From SAR86 cluster bacterium AG-422-O05 (GTDB lineage: Bacteria; Pseudomonadota; Gammaproteobacteria; Magnimaribacterales; D2472): a stretch of 64,000 nt of DNA. The stretch spans positions 186,001-250,000 of the forward strand of contig QCMW01000001.1 in assembly GCA_003213495.1 (NCBI GenBank), in the 5' to 3' direction. Below the pieces are notes generated by a model. That model was given only the letters and a program-made list of their open reading frames with translations, searched no databases and was not told the DNA's origin. The position numbers and the translations under genes were made by a program. How positions within the stretch are numbered: position 1 is the first letter of the stretch; each line of letters starts with the position of its first letter. This document shows, in pieces, positions 9,339-20,749 of this stretch.

Positions 9339-10546
9339 TGAAAAATGTAGTAATAACAGGTTTGGGAATTAAATCTTGTATTGGAAACGAATACAATTCT
9401 GTTCTCAAAAATCTTCAAGAGGGTAAATCCGGAATCATATTCAATGAAACATATGATGAGATGAATTTTAGAAGCTGTGTTTCAGGTTCTATTAAGATTG
9501 ATTTATCAGAGTATATCGATAGAAAATTGCTAAGATTTATGGGCGAATCTGCAGGATATGCTTATCTAGCAACGATTGATGCATTAAAAATGGCAGGTGT
9601 CGATAATAATTATCTTGATAATCCAAGGATTGGAATAGTCGCAGGATCAGGAGGAGCATCAACAAGAATAATGGTTGAAAGTGGTGATATTGCAAGAAAC
9701 AGAGGGCCAAAAAGAATTGGGCCTTATGGTGTTACCAAAAGTATGTCGAGTTCAATTTCAGCAATAATTGCGACTGCTCTAAAATTAAAAGGCATCAATT
9801 ATTCAATATCTTCTGCTTGCGCAACCAGCGCTCACTGTATAGGGCACGCAGCCGATTTAATCAAAAATGGTCAACAGGACATAATCATTGCTGGTGGAAG
9901 TGATGATGAACATTGGAGTTCTTCATGCTTATTTGATGCAATGGGAGCATTGTCGTCTAATTTTAACGCAGATCCAACAATAGCATCGAGACCTTATGAT
10001 TCTAATAGAGATGGTTTTGTTATATCTGGTGGAGCAGGAATGTTAATCTTGGAGGAAGAGGAGCATGCAAAAAAAAGAGGAGCACACATTCTTGCAAAGC
10101 TTTCAGGATACTTTGCAAATTCAGATGGTTATGACATGGTAGCACCATCTGGTGAAGGAGCAATAAGATGCATGGATGGCGCAATTAAGGAGATGAAATC
10201 AGAAATTGACTACATCAATACCCATGGCACAAGCACTCCTGTTGGAGATGTTGCTGAACTTAATGCAATCAAAGAATTATTTGGTTCAAATGCTCCAATG
10301 ATAAGTTCAACCAAATCAATGACAGGACATTCACTTGGTGCAACAGGCGCTCATGAAGCAATATATTCAGTTATGATGATTAATGAAAATTTCATTGCGC
10401 CATCAATTAATATTGATAATTTGTGTGATGAAGCTCAAGGTTTGGATATTGTTAGAGAAACAAGAGAGGCAAATATTAAAAATATTTTAAGTAATTCTTT
10501 TGGGTTTGGAGGAACAAACGCAAGTCTTGTTATAAGCAAGTACTAG
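9338..10546 (+). CDS. fabB: 3-oxoacyl-ACP synthase I FabB
   Basis: 402 residues from ATG 9338; a TTG three bases earlier is in frame but ATG overlaps the fabA stop as TGATG and is preferred. The thiolase-fold triad is present: Cys161 (SSACATSAH), His296 (NTHGTSTPVGD) and His331 (KSMTGHSLGATGA, with Lys326). FabB elongates the cis-3-decenoyl-ACP made by FabA, committing it to unsaturated acyl chains. It converges on the oxidoreductase with stops sharing CTAG at 10543-10546. Confidence 0.96.
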   Translation: MKNVVITGLGIKSCIGNEYNSVLKNLQEGKSGIIFNETYDEMNFRSCVSGSIKIDLSEYIDRKLLRFMGESAGYAYLATIDALKMAGVDNNYLDNPRIGIVAGSGGASTRIMVESGDIARNRGPKRIGPYGVTKSMSSSISAIIATALKLKGINYSISSACATSAHCIGHAADLIKNGQQDIIIAGGSDDEHWSSSCLFDAMGALSSNFNADPTIASRPYDSNRDGFVISGGAGMLILEEEEHAKKRGAHILAKLSGYFANSDGYDMVAPSGEGAIRCMDGAIKEMKSEIDYINTHGTSTPVGDVAELNAIKELFGSNAPMISSTKSMTGHSLGATGAHEAIYSVMMINENFIAPSINIDNLCDEAQGLDIVRETREANIKNILSNSFGFGGTNASLVISKY

Positions 10547-11622
10547 TATAAATTTAGAAGCGCTTCTTTAGTATAGGGAATAACATCGTTTAATCTTCCC
10601 TCTTTCATCTTCAAAACCCATTCAGGATCAGATAGCAGAGCTCTTCCTACTGCTATCATGTCATATTTATTTTTAGATATATCTTCAATAGCTCTTTCAA
10701 TACTTGTTGGTGATGCTGGAGCTGTCATATCTACAAAATCTGAATCTAATCCTACACTGCCAACACCAATAGTAGGTATTTTGGTAATTTTTTTAGTCCA
10801 ATATGCTAGATTTTCCTCGGAGTTCTCAAATTCTTTTTCCCAAAATCTTCTCATACTCGAGTGAACATAATCTAAACCAGAGTTAACAGGCTCTATTAAA
10901 ACTTTTTTAAGTTCTTCTGGATTTAATGCTAACTTTGCTTCAAAGTCATGTTGCTTCCATTGTGAGAACCTTAAACCAACTATAAATTCATTACTAACTT
11001 GATCTCTTATTGCTTTTATAATATCTACAACAAACTTAGATCTCTTTTCTAGAGTGCCTCCATACTGATCATCTCTAATATTAGTCCCGCTCCAAAAAAA
11101 ATTATCAATAAGATATCCATGCGCGCCGTGAATTTCAATACCATCAAACCCCAATTCTTCACATATTTTTGCATCAGATGCATATGCTTCGATTGTTTCT
11201 TTAATGTCTTCTAATGTCATCTCATGTGCAACTTTTTTGCCAGGCTTAACAAGACCAGATGCAGTATATCCAGGCACTTCAGGGTCGGGTTGCATTCCAA
11301 GCTTTCTAAAGCCCCCACAATGCCATAGCTGTGCAATCACAGAGCCATCATGTTTTTTTATACCATTAACTACCTTTTTCCAGCCTTCTCTTGCATTTTC
11401 AGTATCTAATCTTGGTACATTTGGATATGCACTTGAAGCTTTATGGCTAACCTCTATTCCCTCAGTAATTATTAAACCAACTTCTGCTTTAGATCTTCTT
11501 GAATAATAGGAAACTACATCTTGTGTTGGTATTCCTCCAGGAGATTGATTTCTGGTCATAGGCGCCATTACAACTCTATTTCTCAGTGTTATATTTTTTA
11601 ATTTATATGGCTCAAAAATCAT
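10543..11622 (-). CDS. NADH:flavin oxidoreductase, old yellow enzyme family
   Basis: A TIM-barrel FMN oxidoreductase of 359 residues from MIFEPYKLKNITLRNRVVMAPMT, the usual OYE opening. The substrate motif is HGAHGYLIDNFFW, with HxxH rather than HxxN, followed by DDQYGGTLEKRSKF and the phosphate-binding VGRALLSDPEW near the end. The frame runs on to 11724, but that extra part overlaps the crotonase gene and has no family similarity, so 11622, 7 bases after the upstream stop, is used. Such enzymes reduce activated C=C bonds; the natural substrate is unknown. Pairing with the crotonase suggests acyl or enoate metabolism, an inference only. Confidence 0.9.
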   Translation of the reverse strand: MIFEPYKLKNITLRNRVVMAPMTRNQSPGGIPTQDVVSYYSRRSKAEVGLIITEGIEVSHKASSAYPNVPRLDTENAREGWKKVVNGIKKHDGSVIAQLWHCGGFRKLGMQPDPEVPGYTASGLVKPGKKVAHEMTLEDIKETIEAYASDAKICEELGFDGIEIHGAHGYLIDNFFWSGTNIRDDQYGGTLEKRSKFVVDIIKAIRDQVSNEFIVGLRFSQWKQHDFEAKLALNPEELKKVLIEPVNSGLDYVHSSMRRFWEKEFENSEENLAYWTKKITKIPTIGVGSVGLDSDFVDMTAPASPTSIERAIEDISKNKYDMIAVGRALLSDPEWVLKMKEGRLNDVIPYTKEALLNLY

Positions 11623-11629
11623 AAAGTAG

Positions 11630-12505
11630 TCATTTATCTGCTTTAAAAATTGATTTTCTCCATGGGAAATCGTCAGGAAGGTCACTTGATATTTTATTAG
11701 AAAATTTTGCATCCCTTTTTTCAAGAAATGACATTACTCCTTCTTTAGCATCTTTGGACGCGCCTCTAGAGTTAATTAATTTACTCTCAATTATGTGAGC
11801 GTTCTCGGGAGAATCTTCAGCAGATAGCGACCATATCATATGTCTTGTCATGGCAACTGATACCGGTGATGAAGAATTTAAGTAAAGATCGCTTAACTCA
11901 AATGCTGTATCTAATAATTGATCTTCTTCTACCAAGTAATCTACAAGTCCTAATTTAAGTGCTTCATCAGAATTAATTACTCTCCCAGAATAACATAGCT
12001 CAAGTGCTCTCGGTATTCCAATTATTTTTGGTAAAAACCAACTTGCACAACCGTCTGGCACAATACCTCTCTTTGCAAAAACGAAACCATATCTTGAATT
12101 GCTTGTTGCAATTCTTATATCCGCCGGCAATTGCATTGTAGCTCCTACTCCAACTGCTGCACCATTACTTGCAGCAATAACAGGTTTGAGTGAATTATAT
12201 ATTTTTAAAGCGAGAATACCTCCAGCATCTCTTCTGAAGTCTGCTTCATGACTTGATTTAGTGTCAAATCCATTATCAAATGTATTTTCACCTAAAGACA
12301 AGTCAGCTCCTGCACAAAAAGCTTTACCATTACCACTAATTATTAAAGATTTTAGGTTGTCATTTTTATTTACCAAATCAATAGCATCAAGCATGTCTTT
12401 CAACATTTGCATATTAAAAGCATTTAATTTTTTTGGTCTATTGAGTTTTAAGATGCCAACAGAATTCGATTCTTCAAGAATAATAGTTTTATATTCTTTC
12501 AACAA
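11630..12505 (-). CDS. Enoyl-CoA hydratase/isomerase (crotonase) family protein
   Basis: 291 residues with the crotonase fold. The two oxyanion-hole segments are GKAFCAGADLS near residues 60-70 and ASNGAAVGVGA near 113-123. The position used for acid/base chemistry reads KRGIVPDGCASWFLP, with Asp in place of the glutamate pair of true hydratases, as in several isomerase or uncharacterised members. It is followed by the OYE oxidoreductase after 7 bases and preceded by ssb after 2 bases, so all three are likely on the ssb transcript. The exact acyl-CoA substrate cannot be told. Confidence 0.9.
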   Translation of the reverse strand: MLKEYKTIILEESNSVGILKLNRPKKLNAFNMQMLKDMLDAIDLVNKNDNLKSLIISGNGKAFCAGADLSLGENTFDNGFDTKSSHEADFRRDAGGILALKIYNSLKPVIAASNGAAVGVGATMQLPADIRIATSNSRYGFVFAKRGIVPDGCASWFLPKIIGIPRALELCYSGRVINSDEALKLGLVDYLVEEDQLLDTAFELSDLYLNSSSPVSVAMTRHMIWSLSAEDSPENAHIIESKLINSRGASKDAKEGVMSFLEKRDAKFSNKISSDLPDDFPWRKSIFKADK

Positions 12506-12507
12506 AA

Positions 12508-12954
12508 TTAAAATGGAATTTCTTCGTCAGTTAGGCCTGATTCATTATCATCATTAGGAAACGGCGTATCCGAATCAGATGATTGAGATTCAAAATCATT
12601 TGATTGCTGACCTTGAGGGTTGCCACCTAGCATCAATAATTCATTACCAATTACCTCAGTTCTGTATTTTTTTACACCTGTTTCTTTATCGTCCCAGCTT
12701 GAGGTTCTTAGACTGCCTTCAACATATATCTTTGATCCTTTCTTAAGATACTTTTCGACTATCTCTCCTAGTTTTCCAAAAAAGGTAACATTGTGAAATT
12801 CGGGCATATCTTTCCACTCTCCTGTGCTTTGATCTTTCCTTCTTTCATTGGTAGCGATACCTAATTTAGCAATTGCTAGTTCTTGACGATAACTTGTCTC
12901 AGGATCTCGAGTAAGATTCCCAACTAAAATTACTTTATTTACACTTTTACTCAT
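12508..12954 (-). CDS. ssb: Single-stranded DNA-binding protein SSB
   Basis: 148 residues: an N-terminal OB fold (NKVILVGNLTRDPE; FFGKLGEIVEKYLKKGSKIY; EGSLRTSSW), a glutamine/serine/aspartate-rich linker, and the acidic tip DEEIPF that docks partner proteins, a slight variant of DDDIPF. An AGAGG lies upstream of the ATG. It is divergent from uvrA, as ssb is in E. coli, with a 70-base shared control region. Confidence 0.97.
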   Translation of the reverse strand: MSKSVNKVILVGNLTRDPETSYRQELAIAKLGIATNERRKDQSTGEWKDMPEFHNVTFFGKLGEIVEKYLKKGSKIYVEGSLRTSSWDDKETGVKKYRTEVIGNELLMLGGNPQGQQSNDFESQSSDSDTPFPNDDNESGLTDEEIPF

Positions 12955-13024
12955 AATTACCTCTTATAATATTCATTGAAGTTTAACCTAATTTAATTTT
13001 TTCATCACGGAATTTTTATATTCA

Positions 13025-15844
13025 ATGGATAATATTTTTATTAAAGGCGCAAGAACGCATAATCTAAAGAATGTCAGCCTCGAAATACCAAGAAACAAAA
13101 TAGTTGTTATTACTGGTCTTTCAGGCTCTGGTAAGTCATCACTGGCTTTTGATACCCTTTATGCTGAAGGTCAAAGAAGATATGTTGAATCTCTATCAAC
13201 CTATGCAAGAAGATTTTTATCTATGATGGAAAAACCTGATGTCGATCAAATAGACGGTCTTTCGCCTGCAATATCAATTGAGCAAAAAGCTACATCTCAT
13301 AATCCAAGATCAACAGTGGGTACTGTTACAGAAATATATGATTACCTTAGACTTTTGTACTCAAGAATTGGCACGCCAAAATGTCCAGATCATGGTGAGG
13401 AGCTAAGTGCAAAAACTGTATCAGAAATCTGTGATGAGATTCTTAAGCTAAACGAAGGCACAAAAATAATGATGATGTCGCCTATCATCAGAGATAAAAA
13501 AGGTGAGCACTTAGGAATATATGAGGACCTTCGTAAAAGCGGCTACGTAAGAGTTAAAGTCAATGATGTGGTTTATCCTATTGAAGAGTTTCCAAGCCTA
13601 GAAAAAAATAAAAAACATAATATCTCGGCTGTTATAGATAGATTAGTCATTAAGCCTGGAAATGATATTAGATCACGCATATCTGAATCTATAGAAACAT
13701 CTTTGATTTTGTCTGAGGGATTGATTGAGGTGGAAGAAATCGATTCAAATCATGTTCATTTATATTCATCTAATTTTTCTTGTTCACAATGTGGATACTC
13801 AATTCCTGAGCTTGAACCAAGAATGTTTTCTTTTAACAATCCTCATGGAGCATGTCCCCGATGTGATGGCCTGGGTGTAATTCAATTTTTTAGTGAGAAG
13901 AAGTTAATTCAAGATGATGAAGTCTCTATTGCAAACGGTGCCATTAAAGGTTGGACAAGGAGGAATAGATTTTATTATTATCAACTTAAATGTTTGAGCA
14001 ATCATTTTGATTTTTCTCTCACTACTAAATGGAAAGATTATCCACAAAAAATTAAAGATATTATTTTGTGGGGCACTAAAGAAAAAATTGATTTCTCGCA
14101 TAGATTCAGAAGTGGAAGCAGGATTATAAGAAAGCATAGGTTTGAAGGTATTTTACCCTCTACAGAAAGAAGATTTAAAGAAACAGATTCTGAGTACATA
14201 CGCGAGGAGCTTTCAAAGCTAACCTCAGAGAGCATTTGTGATGAATGCGACGGATCCAGATTAAATACATACGCCCGTAATGTTTTTATAAATAATACTC
14301 AAATTCATAATATTACTTCAATGAAAATTAGTGATTGTTTAGGCTTCTTCAAAAATATAAAGTTAGAGGGTTCAAAAGAAAAGATTGCTGAAAAGATAGT
14401 AAAAGAAATCACAGATAGATTAACTTTTCTAAAAGATGTTGGACTAAGCTATCTTACTCTTGATAGAAGTGCTGAAACATTATCAGGTGGTGAAGCTCAA
14501 CGAATTAGATTAGCAAGTCAAATTGGTTCTGGTCTTGTGGGAGTTACATATGTCCTAGATGAGCCATCAATAGGTCTTCATCAAAGAGATAATACAAAAC
14601 TAATTAAAACATTAAACAATCTCAAAGAACTTGGAAACACTGTAATTGTTGTTGAACATGATGAGGAGGCAATCAGATCTGCTGATCACATAATTGATAT
14701 TGGTCCTGGAGCTGGTAAGCATGGTGGTGAAATATGTGCCCAAGGAAATATTGATGCTATTTTAAAAAATAAAAACTCTATAACTGCAAAATACTTATCA
14801 GGTAAAAGGAAAATCAAAGTACCTAAAAAAAGATTAAAAATAAAAAACGAAAAAATAAAAATAATTGAGGCCTTCGAGAATAATTTAAAAAAGGTTTCTG
14901 TCGATATTCCAGTAGGCCTATTTACATGTATTACAGGAGTATCAGGATCTGGAAAATCTTCATTGATAAATCAGACTCTTTTGCCAATAAGTTCTTTCAT
15001 TCTCAATAAATCAAAGCTTTCAAAAGAAATAAAATGTGAAAAAATTGAGGGGCTAGAATATCTTGATAAGGTAATAAATATTGACCAATCCCCTATTGGA
15101 AGAACGCCAAGATCTAATCCTGCAACTTATACAGGGCTTTTTTCGCATATCAGAGATCTTTTATCACAAACAGTAGAAGCTCGTTCAAGAGGATATAAGC
15201 CTGGTAGGTTTAGTTTTAATGTTAAAGGTGGAAGGTGTGAGGCATGTCAAGGCGATGGCATGATTAAGGTTGAAATGCATTTCCTTGCCGATGTTTATGT
15301 TAAATGTGATGTTTGTAATGGAAAGAGATATAACGAACAAACACTAGAAATAAAGTACAAAGATAAAAATATTAGTGATATTTTAGATATGACCGTTGAA
15401 GATGCTTTGAATTTTTTTGATGCTCATCCAGCAATAAAGAAAAAGTTACTAACGCTCAATGACGTTGGTCTTGGATATATTACACTTGGCCAATCTGCTT
15501 TGACGCTATCGGGAGGTGAGGCACAGAGAATAAAATTAGCAAAAGAGTTATCCAAAAGAAGCACAGGCAAGACTCTATTTGTCTTGGATGAACCAACTAC
15601 TGGATTGCATTTTGCCGATATCGAACTTTTACTAAAAGTTCTTAATAGACTGAAGGAACAGGGAAATACTGTTGTTGTTATAGAACATAACTTAGATGTA
15701 ATCAAAACTGCTGATTGGATTATAGATCTTGGCCCAGAGGGAGGTTCAGATGGAGGCGAAATCGTTGCAGAAGGGACGCCAGAAGCTGTTGCAAAAATAA
15801 AGAAATCTTTTACAGGTAAGTTTTTAAAAGAAACTCTTGATTAA
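13025..15844 (+). CDS. uvrA: Excinuclease ABC subunit A UvrA
   Basis: A 939-residue DNA damage sensor (E. coli 940) with two ABC ATPase modules. First Walker [10 protein letters not shown] near residue 32 and its [12 protein letters not shown] signature and [10 protein letters not shown]; second Walker [11 protein letters not shown] near 640 with [15 protein letters not shown] and [13 protein letters not shown]. Zinc modules are visible as CSQCGYS..CPRCDG and [14 protein letters not shown]. It loads UvrB at bulky lesions in nucleotide excision repair. It converges on rplQ with stops overlapping in TTAA at 15841-15844. Confidence 0.98.
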   Translation: MDNIFIKGARTHNLKNVSLEIPRNKIVVITGLSGSGKSSLAFDTLYAEGQRRYVESLSTYARRFLSMMEKPDVDQIDGLSPAISIEQKATSHNPRSTVGTVTEIYDYLRLLYSRIGTPKCPDHGEELSAKTVSEICDEILKLNEGTKIMMMSPIIRDKKGEHLGIYEDLRKSGYVRVKVNDVVYPIEEFPSLEKNKKHNISAVIDRLVIKPGNDIRSRISESIETSLILSEGLIEVEEIDSNHVHLYSSNFSCSQCGYSIPELEPRMFSFNNPHGACPRCDGLGVIQFFSEKKLIQDDEVSIANGAIKGWTRRNRFYYYQLKCLSNHFDFSLTTKWKDYPQKIKDIILWGTKEKIDFSHRFRSGSRIIRKHRFEGILPSTERRFKETDSEYIREELSKLTSESICDECDGSRLNTYARNVFINNTQIHNITSMKISDCLGFFKNIKLEGSKEKIAEKIVKEITDRLTFLKDVGLSYLTLDRSAETLSGGEAQRIRLASQIGSGLVGVTYVLDEPSIGLHQRDNTKLIKTLNNLKELGNTVIVVEHDEEAIRSADHIIDIGPGAGKHGGEICAQGNIDAILKNKNSITAKYLSGKRKIKVPKKRLKIKNEKIKIIEAFENNLKKVSVDIPVGLFTCITGVSGSGKSSLINQTLLPISSFILNKSKLSKEIKCEKIEGLEYLDKVINIDQSPIGRTPRSNPATYTGLFSHIRDLLSQTVEARSRGYKPGRFSFNVKGGRCEACQGDGMIKVEMHFLADVYVKCDVCNGKRYNEQTLEIKYKDKNISDILDMTVEDALNFFDAHPAIKKKLLTLNDVGLGYITLGQSALTLSGGEAQRIKLAKELSKRSTGKTLFVLDEPTTGLHFADIELLLKVLNRLKEQGNTVVVIEHNLDVIKTADWIIDLGPEGGSDGGEIVAEGTPEAVAKIKKSFTGKFLKETLD

Positions 15845-16257
15845 GCAGCTGAATCTTCTTCTTTCAATACCGGCTCTTCCACAGATTCATCTAGATCAGT
15901 TTGTCTGTCAACAAGCTCGATGTAAGCCATGTCTGCTTTATCACCTGGTCGAAAACCTGCTTTAATTATTCTGGTGTAACCACCTTTTCTATCTTTTGCA
16001 TTAACAGAAACTTCTGAAAATAATTTTGCTACAGCAGAATCCGAGCGTAATTTACTAAATACGTGTCTTCTATTTGCAACATTATCAGCCTTAGCCATTG
16101 TTATTAAAGGTTCAATAAAACTTCTTAACTCTTTAGCTTTAGGTAAAGTAGTTTTAATAATATCCTGTTCTATCAATGCGATAGCCAAATTTTTAAATAA
16201 AGCTTTCCTATGTGCAGAATTTCTATTTAGTTTCCTTCCTGATTTCTTATGTCTCAT
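15841..16257 (-). CDS. rplQ: 50S ribosomal protein L17
   Basis: 138 residues; [24 protein letters not shown] is the L17 start, and [26 protein letters not shown] the core C-terminus. About 17 acidic residues follow the core, a modest extension over E. coli L17. Last gene of the alpha operon, 5 bases after rpoA. No terminator separates it from the convergent uvrA. Confidence 0.96.
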   Translation of the reverse strand: MRHKKSGRKLNRNSAHRKALFKNLAIALIEQDIIKTTLPKAKELRSFIEPLITMAKADNVANRRHVFSKLRSDSAVAKLFSEVSVNAKDRKGGYTRIIKAGFRPGDKADMAYIELVDRQTDLDESVEEPVLKEEDSAA

Positions 16258-16262
16258 TTTTT

Positions 16263-17228
16263 TTATCCTACTGGTGGCCAGTTTTCAACATTCATTCCTA
16301 AAGATAAATTTTTAGAAGCCAGAACATCTTTAATTTCATTCAAAGATTTTTTTCCAAGATTTGGTGTTTTTAGTAAATCAAATTCAGATCTATGAATAAG
16401 ATCGCCTATTAAGAAAATACTTTCAGCTTTTAAACAATTTGTTGATCTAACTGTTAGCTCTAACTCTTCTATTGATCTTAATAATATTGGATCAAAATCG
16501 TTTTGATCCTTCTTAGCTTCTTGTTCAGCTATAGCATCAAGATCAACAAAAGCTCCCAATTGCTGTTGAAGAATAGTTGCTGAGTGTTCTATAGCCATCT
16601 TTGGATCAAGAGTACCATCTGTTTCTAACTCAATTACTAATTTATCCAAGTCAGTTCTTTTTCCAGATCTTGCATTATCTACTGTATATGAAACTCTTCT
16701 AACCGGGCTATATGAAGCATCTACCTTTAATGCTCCAACTGCTCTGTCTTCATCTTCTCTTAAATCTGCCGGCTCATAACCTCTTCCAGTTTTAACTGTT
16801 AATGTCATTTTAAGATTAACCTTATCGACTATAGTTGCAATATGAAAATCTTGATCGACAAGCTCTAAATTACCCGGTGCAGCAAAAGATGAAGCTAAAA
16901 CATCACATGGCCCTGTAACGTCTAGAATTATTTCAGCAGCATCTCCTTCAATAAGCTTTATAGGCATATCTTTTATATTTAAGAGAATATCTATAACATC
17001 CTCTCTAACGCCTTCAATGGTGCTGTATTCATGTGAAATACCCTCTATTGCTACGTCAGTGACAGCAGCTCCAGGCATAGATGATAATAATATTCTTCTC
17101 AGTGCATTTCCTAAAGTATGGCCAAATCCACGCTCTAGGGGCTCAAGTGTTACCTTAGATAAAGTTGATGATACATCGTCAACTTGAATCTCAGTTGGTA
17201 CTAATAGATCTATTACTGATGTTTGCAT
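16263..17228 (-). CDS. rpoA: RNA polymerase alpha subunit
   Basis: 321 residues from [11 protein letters not shown]. The N-terminal dimerisation domain has [26 protein letters not shown]; the C-terminal domain ([35 protein letters not shown]) contacts UP elements and activators. The frame reaches 17297 but that would run into rpsD and add non-conserved residues; GGAG before 17228 supports the short start. Length is close to E. coli 329. Confidence 0.97.
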   Translation of the reverse strand: MQTSVIDLLVPTEIQVDDVSSTLSKVTLEPLERGFGHTLGNALRRILLSSMPGAAVTDVAIEGISHEYSTIEGVREDVIDILLNIKDMPIKLIEGDAAEIILDVTGPCDVLASSFAAPGNLELVDQDFHIATIVDKVNLKMTLTVKTGRGYEPADLREDEDRAVGALKVDASYSPVRRVSYTVDNARSGKRTDLDKLVIELETDGTLDPKMAIEHSATILQQQLGAFVDLDAIAEQEAKKDQNDFDPILLRSIEELELTVRSTNCLKAESIFLIGDLIHRSEFDLLKTPNLGKKSLNEIKDVLASKNLSLGMNVENWPPVG

Positions 17229-17250
17229 AATTTTCTCCGCCTCTTTTATA

Positions 17251-17886
17251 TTATTTTGAGTAAAGCTCAACAATAAGATTTTCGTTAATTTCTGCACTTA
17301 AATCAGTTCTATCAGGTACTGATTTAAATACTCCTTTTAAATTTTTATCATCAACTTCAAGCCAATCACACTCTTCTCGAGTAGCTGCAATCTTAAGTGC
17401 AGCAGCAATCCTTAGATGACCTTTTTTAGATTCTCTAACCTCAATCTCATCACCAGGTTGTACCTGGTAAGAAGGGATGTTTACAGTACTTCCGTTTACC
17501 ATAAAAGCCTTATGAGAAACCATTTGTCTTGCTTCTGCTCTAGTACAACCAAAACCCATTCTATAAACAACATTATCCAACCTCTTCTCAAGTAAAGAGA
17601 GTAGATTTTCTCCTGTATTCCCTTTTGATGAAGCAGCTTTTTTATAATAATTTCTAAATTGTTTCTCAAGAACTCCATATATTCTTCTAACTTTTTGTTT
17701 CTCTCTCAACTGCAAACCATAATCAGATAATCTTCCACGCATTGCTCCGTGAACGCCTGGAGATTTTAATCCTCCATTACCATCTGTTCTACATTTTGTT
17801 TCAATTGCTCTAACACCACTTTTTAAAAGTAGGTCTGTGCCCTCTCTTCTTGAAAGTCTTAATGATGGTCCTCTGTATCTAGCCAT
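17251..17886 (-). CDS. rpsD: 30S ribosomal protein S4
   Basis: 211 residues (E. coli 206), starting [16 protein letters not shown], with the S4 RNA-binding domain ([31 protein letters not shown]) in the middle. In the family S4 initiates 30S assembly and in E. coli represses the alpha operon. The zinc-binding cysteines of some S4 proteins are absent. It sits 22 bases before rpoA and 11 after rpsK. Confidence 0.97.
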   Translation of the reverse strand: MARYRGPSLRLSRREGTDLLLKSGVRAIETKCRTDGNGGLKSPGVHGAMRGRLSDYGLQLREKQKVRRIYGVLEKQFRNYYKKAASSKGNTGENLLSLLEKRLDNVVYRMGFGCTRAEARQMVSHKAFMVNGSTVNIPSYQVQPGDEIEVRESKKGHLRIAAALKIAATREECDWLEVDDKNLKGVFKSVPDRTDLSAEINENLIVELYSK

Positions 17887-17897
17887 TTATATCTCCG

Positions 17898-18275
17898 TTA
17901 AACTCGTCTTTTTTTGGATGGTCGGCATCCGTTATGGGGTAAAGGTGTTACATCGGTTATGCTTTTGATCTTTAAGCCGCAAGCATTTAGTGCTCTAATA
18001 GCAGACTCTCTTCCGCCCCCCGGGCCTTTTACTTTTACATCTAAATTTACCATGCCAAATTCTTTAGCTACGTTTCCTGCCTTATCGGCAGCAATTTGAG
18101 CTGCAAATGGTGTACTTTTTCTTGAGCCTTTGAATCCAGATCCACCTGACGTTGCCCAACATATTGTATTACCTTGTTTATCTGTAATAGTCACAATAGT
18201 ATTGTTAAAAGACGAGTGAATATGAGCCACCCCATCATTCACTACTTTTTTATTTTTCTTTCCTTTTGCTGCCAT
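17898..18275 (-). CDS. rpsK: 30S ribosomal protein S11
   Basis: 125 residues with the S11 core [19 protein letters not shown] and the C-terminal [13 protein letters not shown]. It forms the platform beside the mRNA exit channel. Two bases follow rpsM. Confidence 0.97.
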   Translation of the reverse strand: MAAKGKKNKKVVNDGVAHIHSSFNNTIVTITDKQGNTICWATSGGSGFKGSRKSTPFAAQIAADKAGNVAKEFGMVNLDVKVKGPGGGRESAIRALNACGLKIKSITDVTPLPHNGCRPSKKRRV

Positions 18276-18277
18276 AT

Positions 18278-18634
18278 TTATCCTCTCATTGGCTTCTTAG
18301 GCCCTTTTCTTGTTCTAGCATTATTTTTTGTATTTTGTCCTCTTGTAGGGAGCTTTCTTCTATGCCTGATGCCTCTATAACTTGCCAAGTCTTGTAACCT
18401 TTTTATATTAGTACTTATATTTCTTCTTAAGTCACCCTCAACTACATAATTTCCAATAGCAGTTCTGATACTCTCGATCTCTTCCTCAGATAAATCAGAT
18501 ATCTTTTTTGTATAATCAATTTTAAGATCTATACAAATATTCTGAGCTGTCTTTCTACCAATACCAAAAATATGTGTTAAAGAAATTTCAACATGTTTGT
18601 TCTCTGGTATATTTACACCTGCTATTCTAGCCAT
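18278..18634 (-). CDS. rpsM: 30S ribosomal protein S13
   Basis: 118 residues, same length as E. coli; [26 protein letters not shown] and the C-terminal basic tail [21 protein letters not shown], which reaches P-site tRNA. Heads the alpha operon gene set, 2 bases after rpmJ. Confidence 0.97.
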   Translation of the reverse strand: MARIAGVNIPENKHVEISLTHIFGIGRKTAQNICIDLKIDYTKKISDLSEEEIESIRTAIGNYVVEGDLRRNISTNIKRLQDLASYRGIRHRRKLPTRGQNTKNNARTRKGPKKPMRG

Positions 18635-18636
18635 AT

Positions 18637-18753
18637 TTATCCCTGCCTCTGCTTATGTTTAGGATCTGAACTGCAAATTACATACAGAACACCTTTTCTT
18701 CTTACAATTTTGCAATTTCTACAGATTTTTTTTACTGATGCTTTTACTTTCAT
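18637..18753 (-). CDS. rpmJ: 50S ribosomal protein L36 (zinc-binding form)
   Basis: A 38-codon gene reading [20 protein letters not shown] and on to PKHKQRQG. Cys11, Cys14, Cys27 and His33 form the zinc ribbon of the C+ type of L36. It lies in the single-base gap pattern between secY and rpsM, exactly where gammaproteobacteria carry rpmJ at the end of the spc operon. Because it requires zinc, cells often keep a zinc-free paralogue under Zur control elsewhere; none is seen here. Confidence 0.96.
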   Translation of the reverse strand: MKVKASVKKICRNCKIVRRKGVLYVICSSDPKHKQRQG

Positions 18754-18754
18754 A

Positions 18755-20053
18755 TTACCTTCTATAATTTTTTAGATTAGCTTTTTTCATCAATGACGCG
18801 TATTGCGATGACATCATGTGTGATTGAACTTGCGACATAAAATCCATTAACACAACCACTATAATTAGTACTGAAGTTCCTCCAATCGAAATTGTTGGAG
18901 AAATTCCAGCAAAATTTATCAGCGCTAAAGGAAGAAGACATATTAAAGTTAAGTAAATTGCTCCAAATACAGTTAATCTAGCTAAAACATTATCAATATA
19001 GTTGGCTGTTTGTTCACCTGGTCTTATTCCTGCAATATAGGCGCCTGATCTTTTAAGATTATCTGAAACATCTTTTGTGTTAAATGTTAATGCAAGCCAA
19101 ATAAAACAGAAGCTAATTATAAGTCCTGCAAATACTAATATATATAGAGGCTGTCCTGGATTCAAAGCTAGTGAAAAACTTTGAAGAAAACTCAAAGACT
19201 CATTTTCTCCAAACCAGGTTGATAATGAGGCTGGGAATAATAAAAAAGTACTTGCAAATATAGCGGGTATAACACCAGCCATATTTACTTTAAAAGGAAG
19301 ATGACTCTGTTGCGCTTGCATCATTCTTCTACCCTGTTGTCTTTGAGCATAATTAACAGTAATTCTTCTCTGTCCTCTTTCTATGAAAACAACTACTGCA
19401 ATCACAGCCATTGAAAGTAAACCAATTCCTATTAACAGAAGAATGCTGAGATCTCCTTGTCTGGACTGCTCTAATGCTTGTCCAATTGCACCTGGAATAC
19501 CTGTAAGAATGCTTGTTGCAATGATTATTGAAATTCCGTTGCCAATACCTCTATCGGATACCTGTTCTCCTAACCACATTAAGAACATTGTTCCTGCAAC
19601 TACTGAGAACACTGCGGAAACAAAAAAAGTAGGTCCAGGGACATATGCAAGTCCGCTTGCAGAAAGAGTTACTGCCAAAGCAGATGCTTGAATGAAGGCA
19701 AGTATTGCCGTACCGTATCTGGTATATTGAGTAATTTTATTTCTACCAGCTTGGCCATCCTTTTTTAACTCTTGCAAATAAGGTATCGAGTTTGAGAAAA
19801 GCTGCATAATAATTGCTGATGAAATATAAGGAACAACATTTAAAGCAAAAATACTCATTCTTTCTAAAGCACCGCCAGAAAACAAATTAAACATTTCAAT
19901 AATTGTTCCTTGGTTTTGCTGAAATAATGCTGCTAACCTATCAGGATCAATACCAGGAATAGGTATGTGTGTTCCTATTCGATATACTAAAATAGCAAAA
20001 AAAACGAACCTAAGTCGCTTCCAAAGATCACCCATGTTACTTTGATTAGACAT
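18755..20053 (-). CDS. secY: Protein translocase subunit SecY
   Basis: 432 residues with ten hydrophobic helices of the channel. Typical segments include [27 protein letters not shown] at the start, [10 protein letters not shown] near the plug region, and [18 protein letters not shown] in the cytosolic C5 loop that contacts SecA and the ribosome. Length is close to E. coli 443. It follows rplO with a one-base overlap; its partners secE and secA are also in this window. Confidence 0.97.
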   Translation of the reverse strand: MSNQSNMGDLWKRLRFVFFAILVYRIGTHIPIPGIDPDRLAALFQQNQGTIIEMFNLFSGGALERMSIFALNVVPYISSAIIMQLFSNSIPYLQELKKDGQAGRNKITQYTRYGTAILAFIQASALAVTLSASGLAYVPGPTFFVSAVFSVVAGTMFLMWLGEQVSDRGIGNGISIIIATSILTGIPGAIGQALEQSRQGDLSILLLIGIGLLSMAVIAVVVFIERGQRRITVNYAQRQQGRRMMQAQQSHLPFKVNMAGVIPAIFASTFLLFPASLSTWFGENESLSFLQSFSLALNPGQPLYILVFAGLIISFCFIWLALTFNTKDVSDNLKRSGAYIAGIRPGEQTANYIDNVLARLTVFGAIYLTLICLLPLALINFAGISPTISIGGTSVLIIVVVLMDFMSQVQSHMMSSQYASLMKKANLKNYRR

Positions 20054-20559
20054 TAAGAGTTATTACCCTCAGTTTTAGTTTGTTTCTTTTCATTTTTTGC
20101 ATCAGACTTACTGTCTTCAACTTTTCCGCCAGCTTTTTCAATTGATGCTCTCGCGCCCTTAGTAACTTTTATGCCTTCAACAGTAACTTTTGATTCGATC
20201 GCTGTATCACCGAAAATTTTAACTTTCTTAATACTTTTACTTATCAGTCTTTTTTCTTTTAATGTTTCAATGTTTACAAGCTTCATTCCATCGATGTTTT
20301 TAACATTGACTTCTTTGAAATGATTATTAACTCTTGAAGAAAATCCAAATTTAGGTAATCTCATTTGTAATGGCATTTGTCCGCCTTCGAATCCAGCTCT
20401 AATATTTCCACCCGATCTTGATTTTTGACCTTTATGTCCTCTACCAGCTGTTTTGCCTGTACCAGATCCAATACCTCTTCCTACTCTTTTCCTATTTTTG
20501 TTGGTTCCTTTGCTAGAAAGTGTATTTAATTTCAAAATTTCTTTTTGTTCTTTACTCAT
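20053..20559 (-). CDS. rplO: 50S ribosomal protein L15
   Basis: 168 residues: the N-terminal arm has KRVGRGIGSGTGKTAGRGHKGQKSR, the L15 signature, then GGQMPLQMRLPKFGF. The body ends near residue 146 and a Lys/Asp/Glu-rich tail of about 22 residues follows, absent from E. coli L15 (144 residues). It is 1 base after rpmD and overlaps secY by one base. Confidence 0.96.
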   Translation of the reverse strand: MSKEQKEILKLNTLSSKGTNKNRKRVGRGIGSGTGKTAGRGHKGQKSRSGGNIRAGFEGGQMPLQMRLPKFGFSSRVNNHFKEVNVKNIDGMKLVNIETLKEKRLISKSIKKVKIFGDTAIESKVTVEGIKVTKGARASIEKAGGKVEDSKSDAKNEKKQTKTEGNNS

Positions 20560-20560
20560 T

Positions 20561-20749
20561 TTACTTTTCCAGAATTTCTATCATGTCAGAAATTTTATTA
20601 ATCATTCCTCTGTTACTTGGAGTATCTTCAATAGTTAAAATTTGGTGAAGTTTTTTAAATCCCAAACCCTTTATGCATAATTTGTGATTTTTCATCCTAC
20701 CAATTCCACTTTTCACAAGTTTAATAGTTATTGTTTGATCTTTACTCAT
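20561..20749 (-). CDS. rpmD: 50S ribosomal protein L30
   Basis: 62 residues (E. coli 59) with the L30 pattern [30 protein letters not shown]. The start overlaps the rpsE stop by 4 bases. It packs on the outside of the large subunit. Confidence 0.95.
   Translation of the reverse strand: MSKDQTITIKLVKSGIGRMKNHKLCIKGLGFKKLHQILTIEDTPSNRGMINKISDMIEILEK

Noticed and set aside
11623-11724. Longer N-terminus for the old-yellow-enzyme protein
   Set aside because: It is antiparallel-free but overlaps the crotonase coding end and shows no family similarity; MIFEPYKLKN at 11622 is the natural start.
17229-17297. Longer N-terminus for RpoA
   Set aside because: It overlaps rpsD, and the family begins at MQTSVIDLL-type sequence at 17228.
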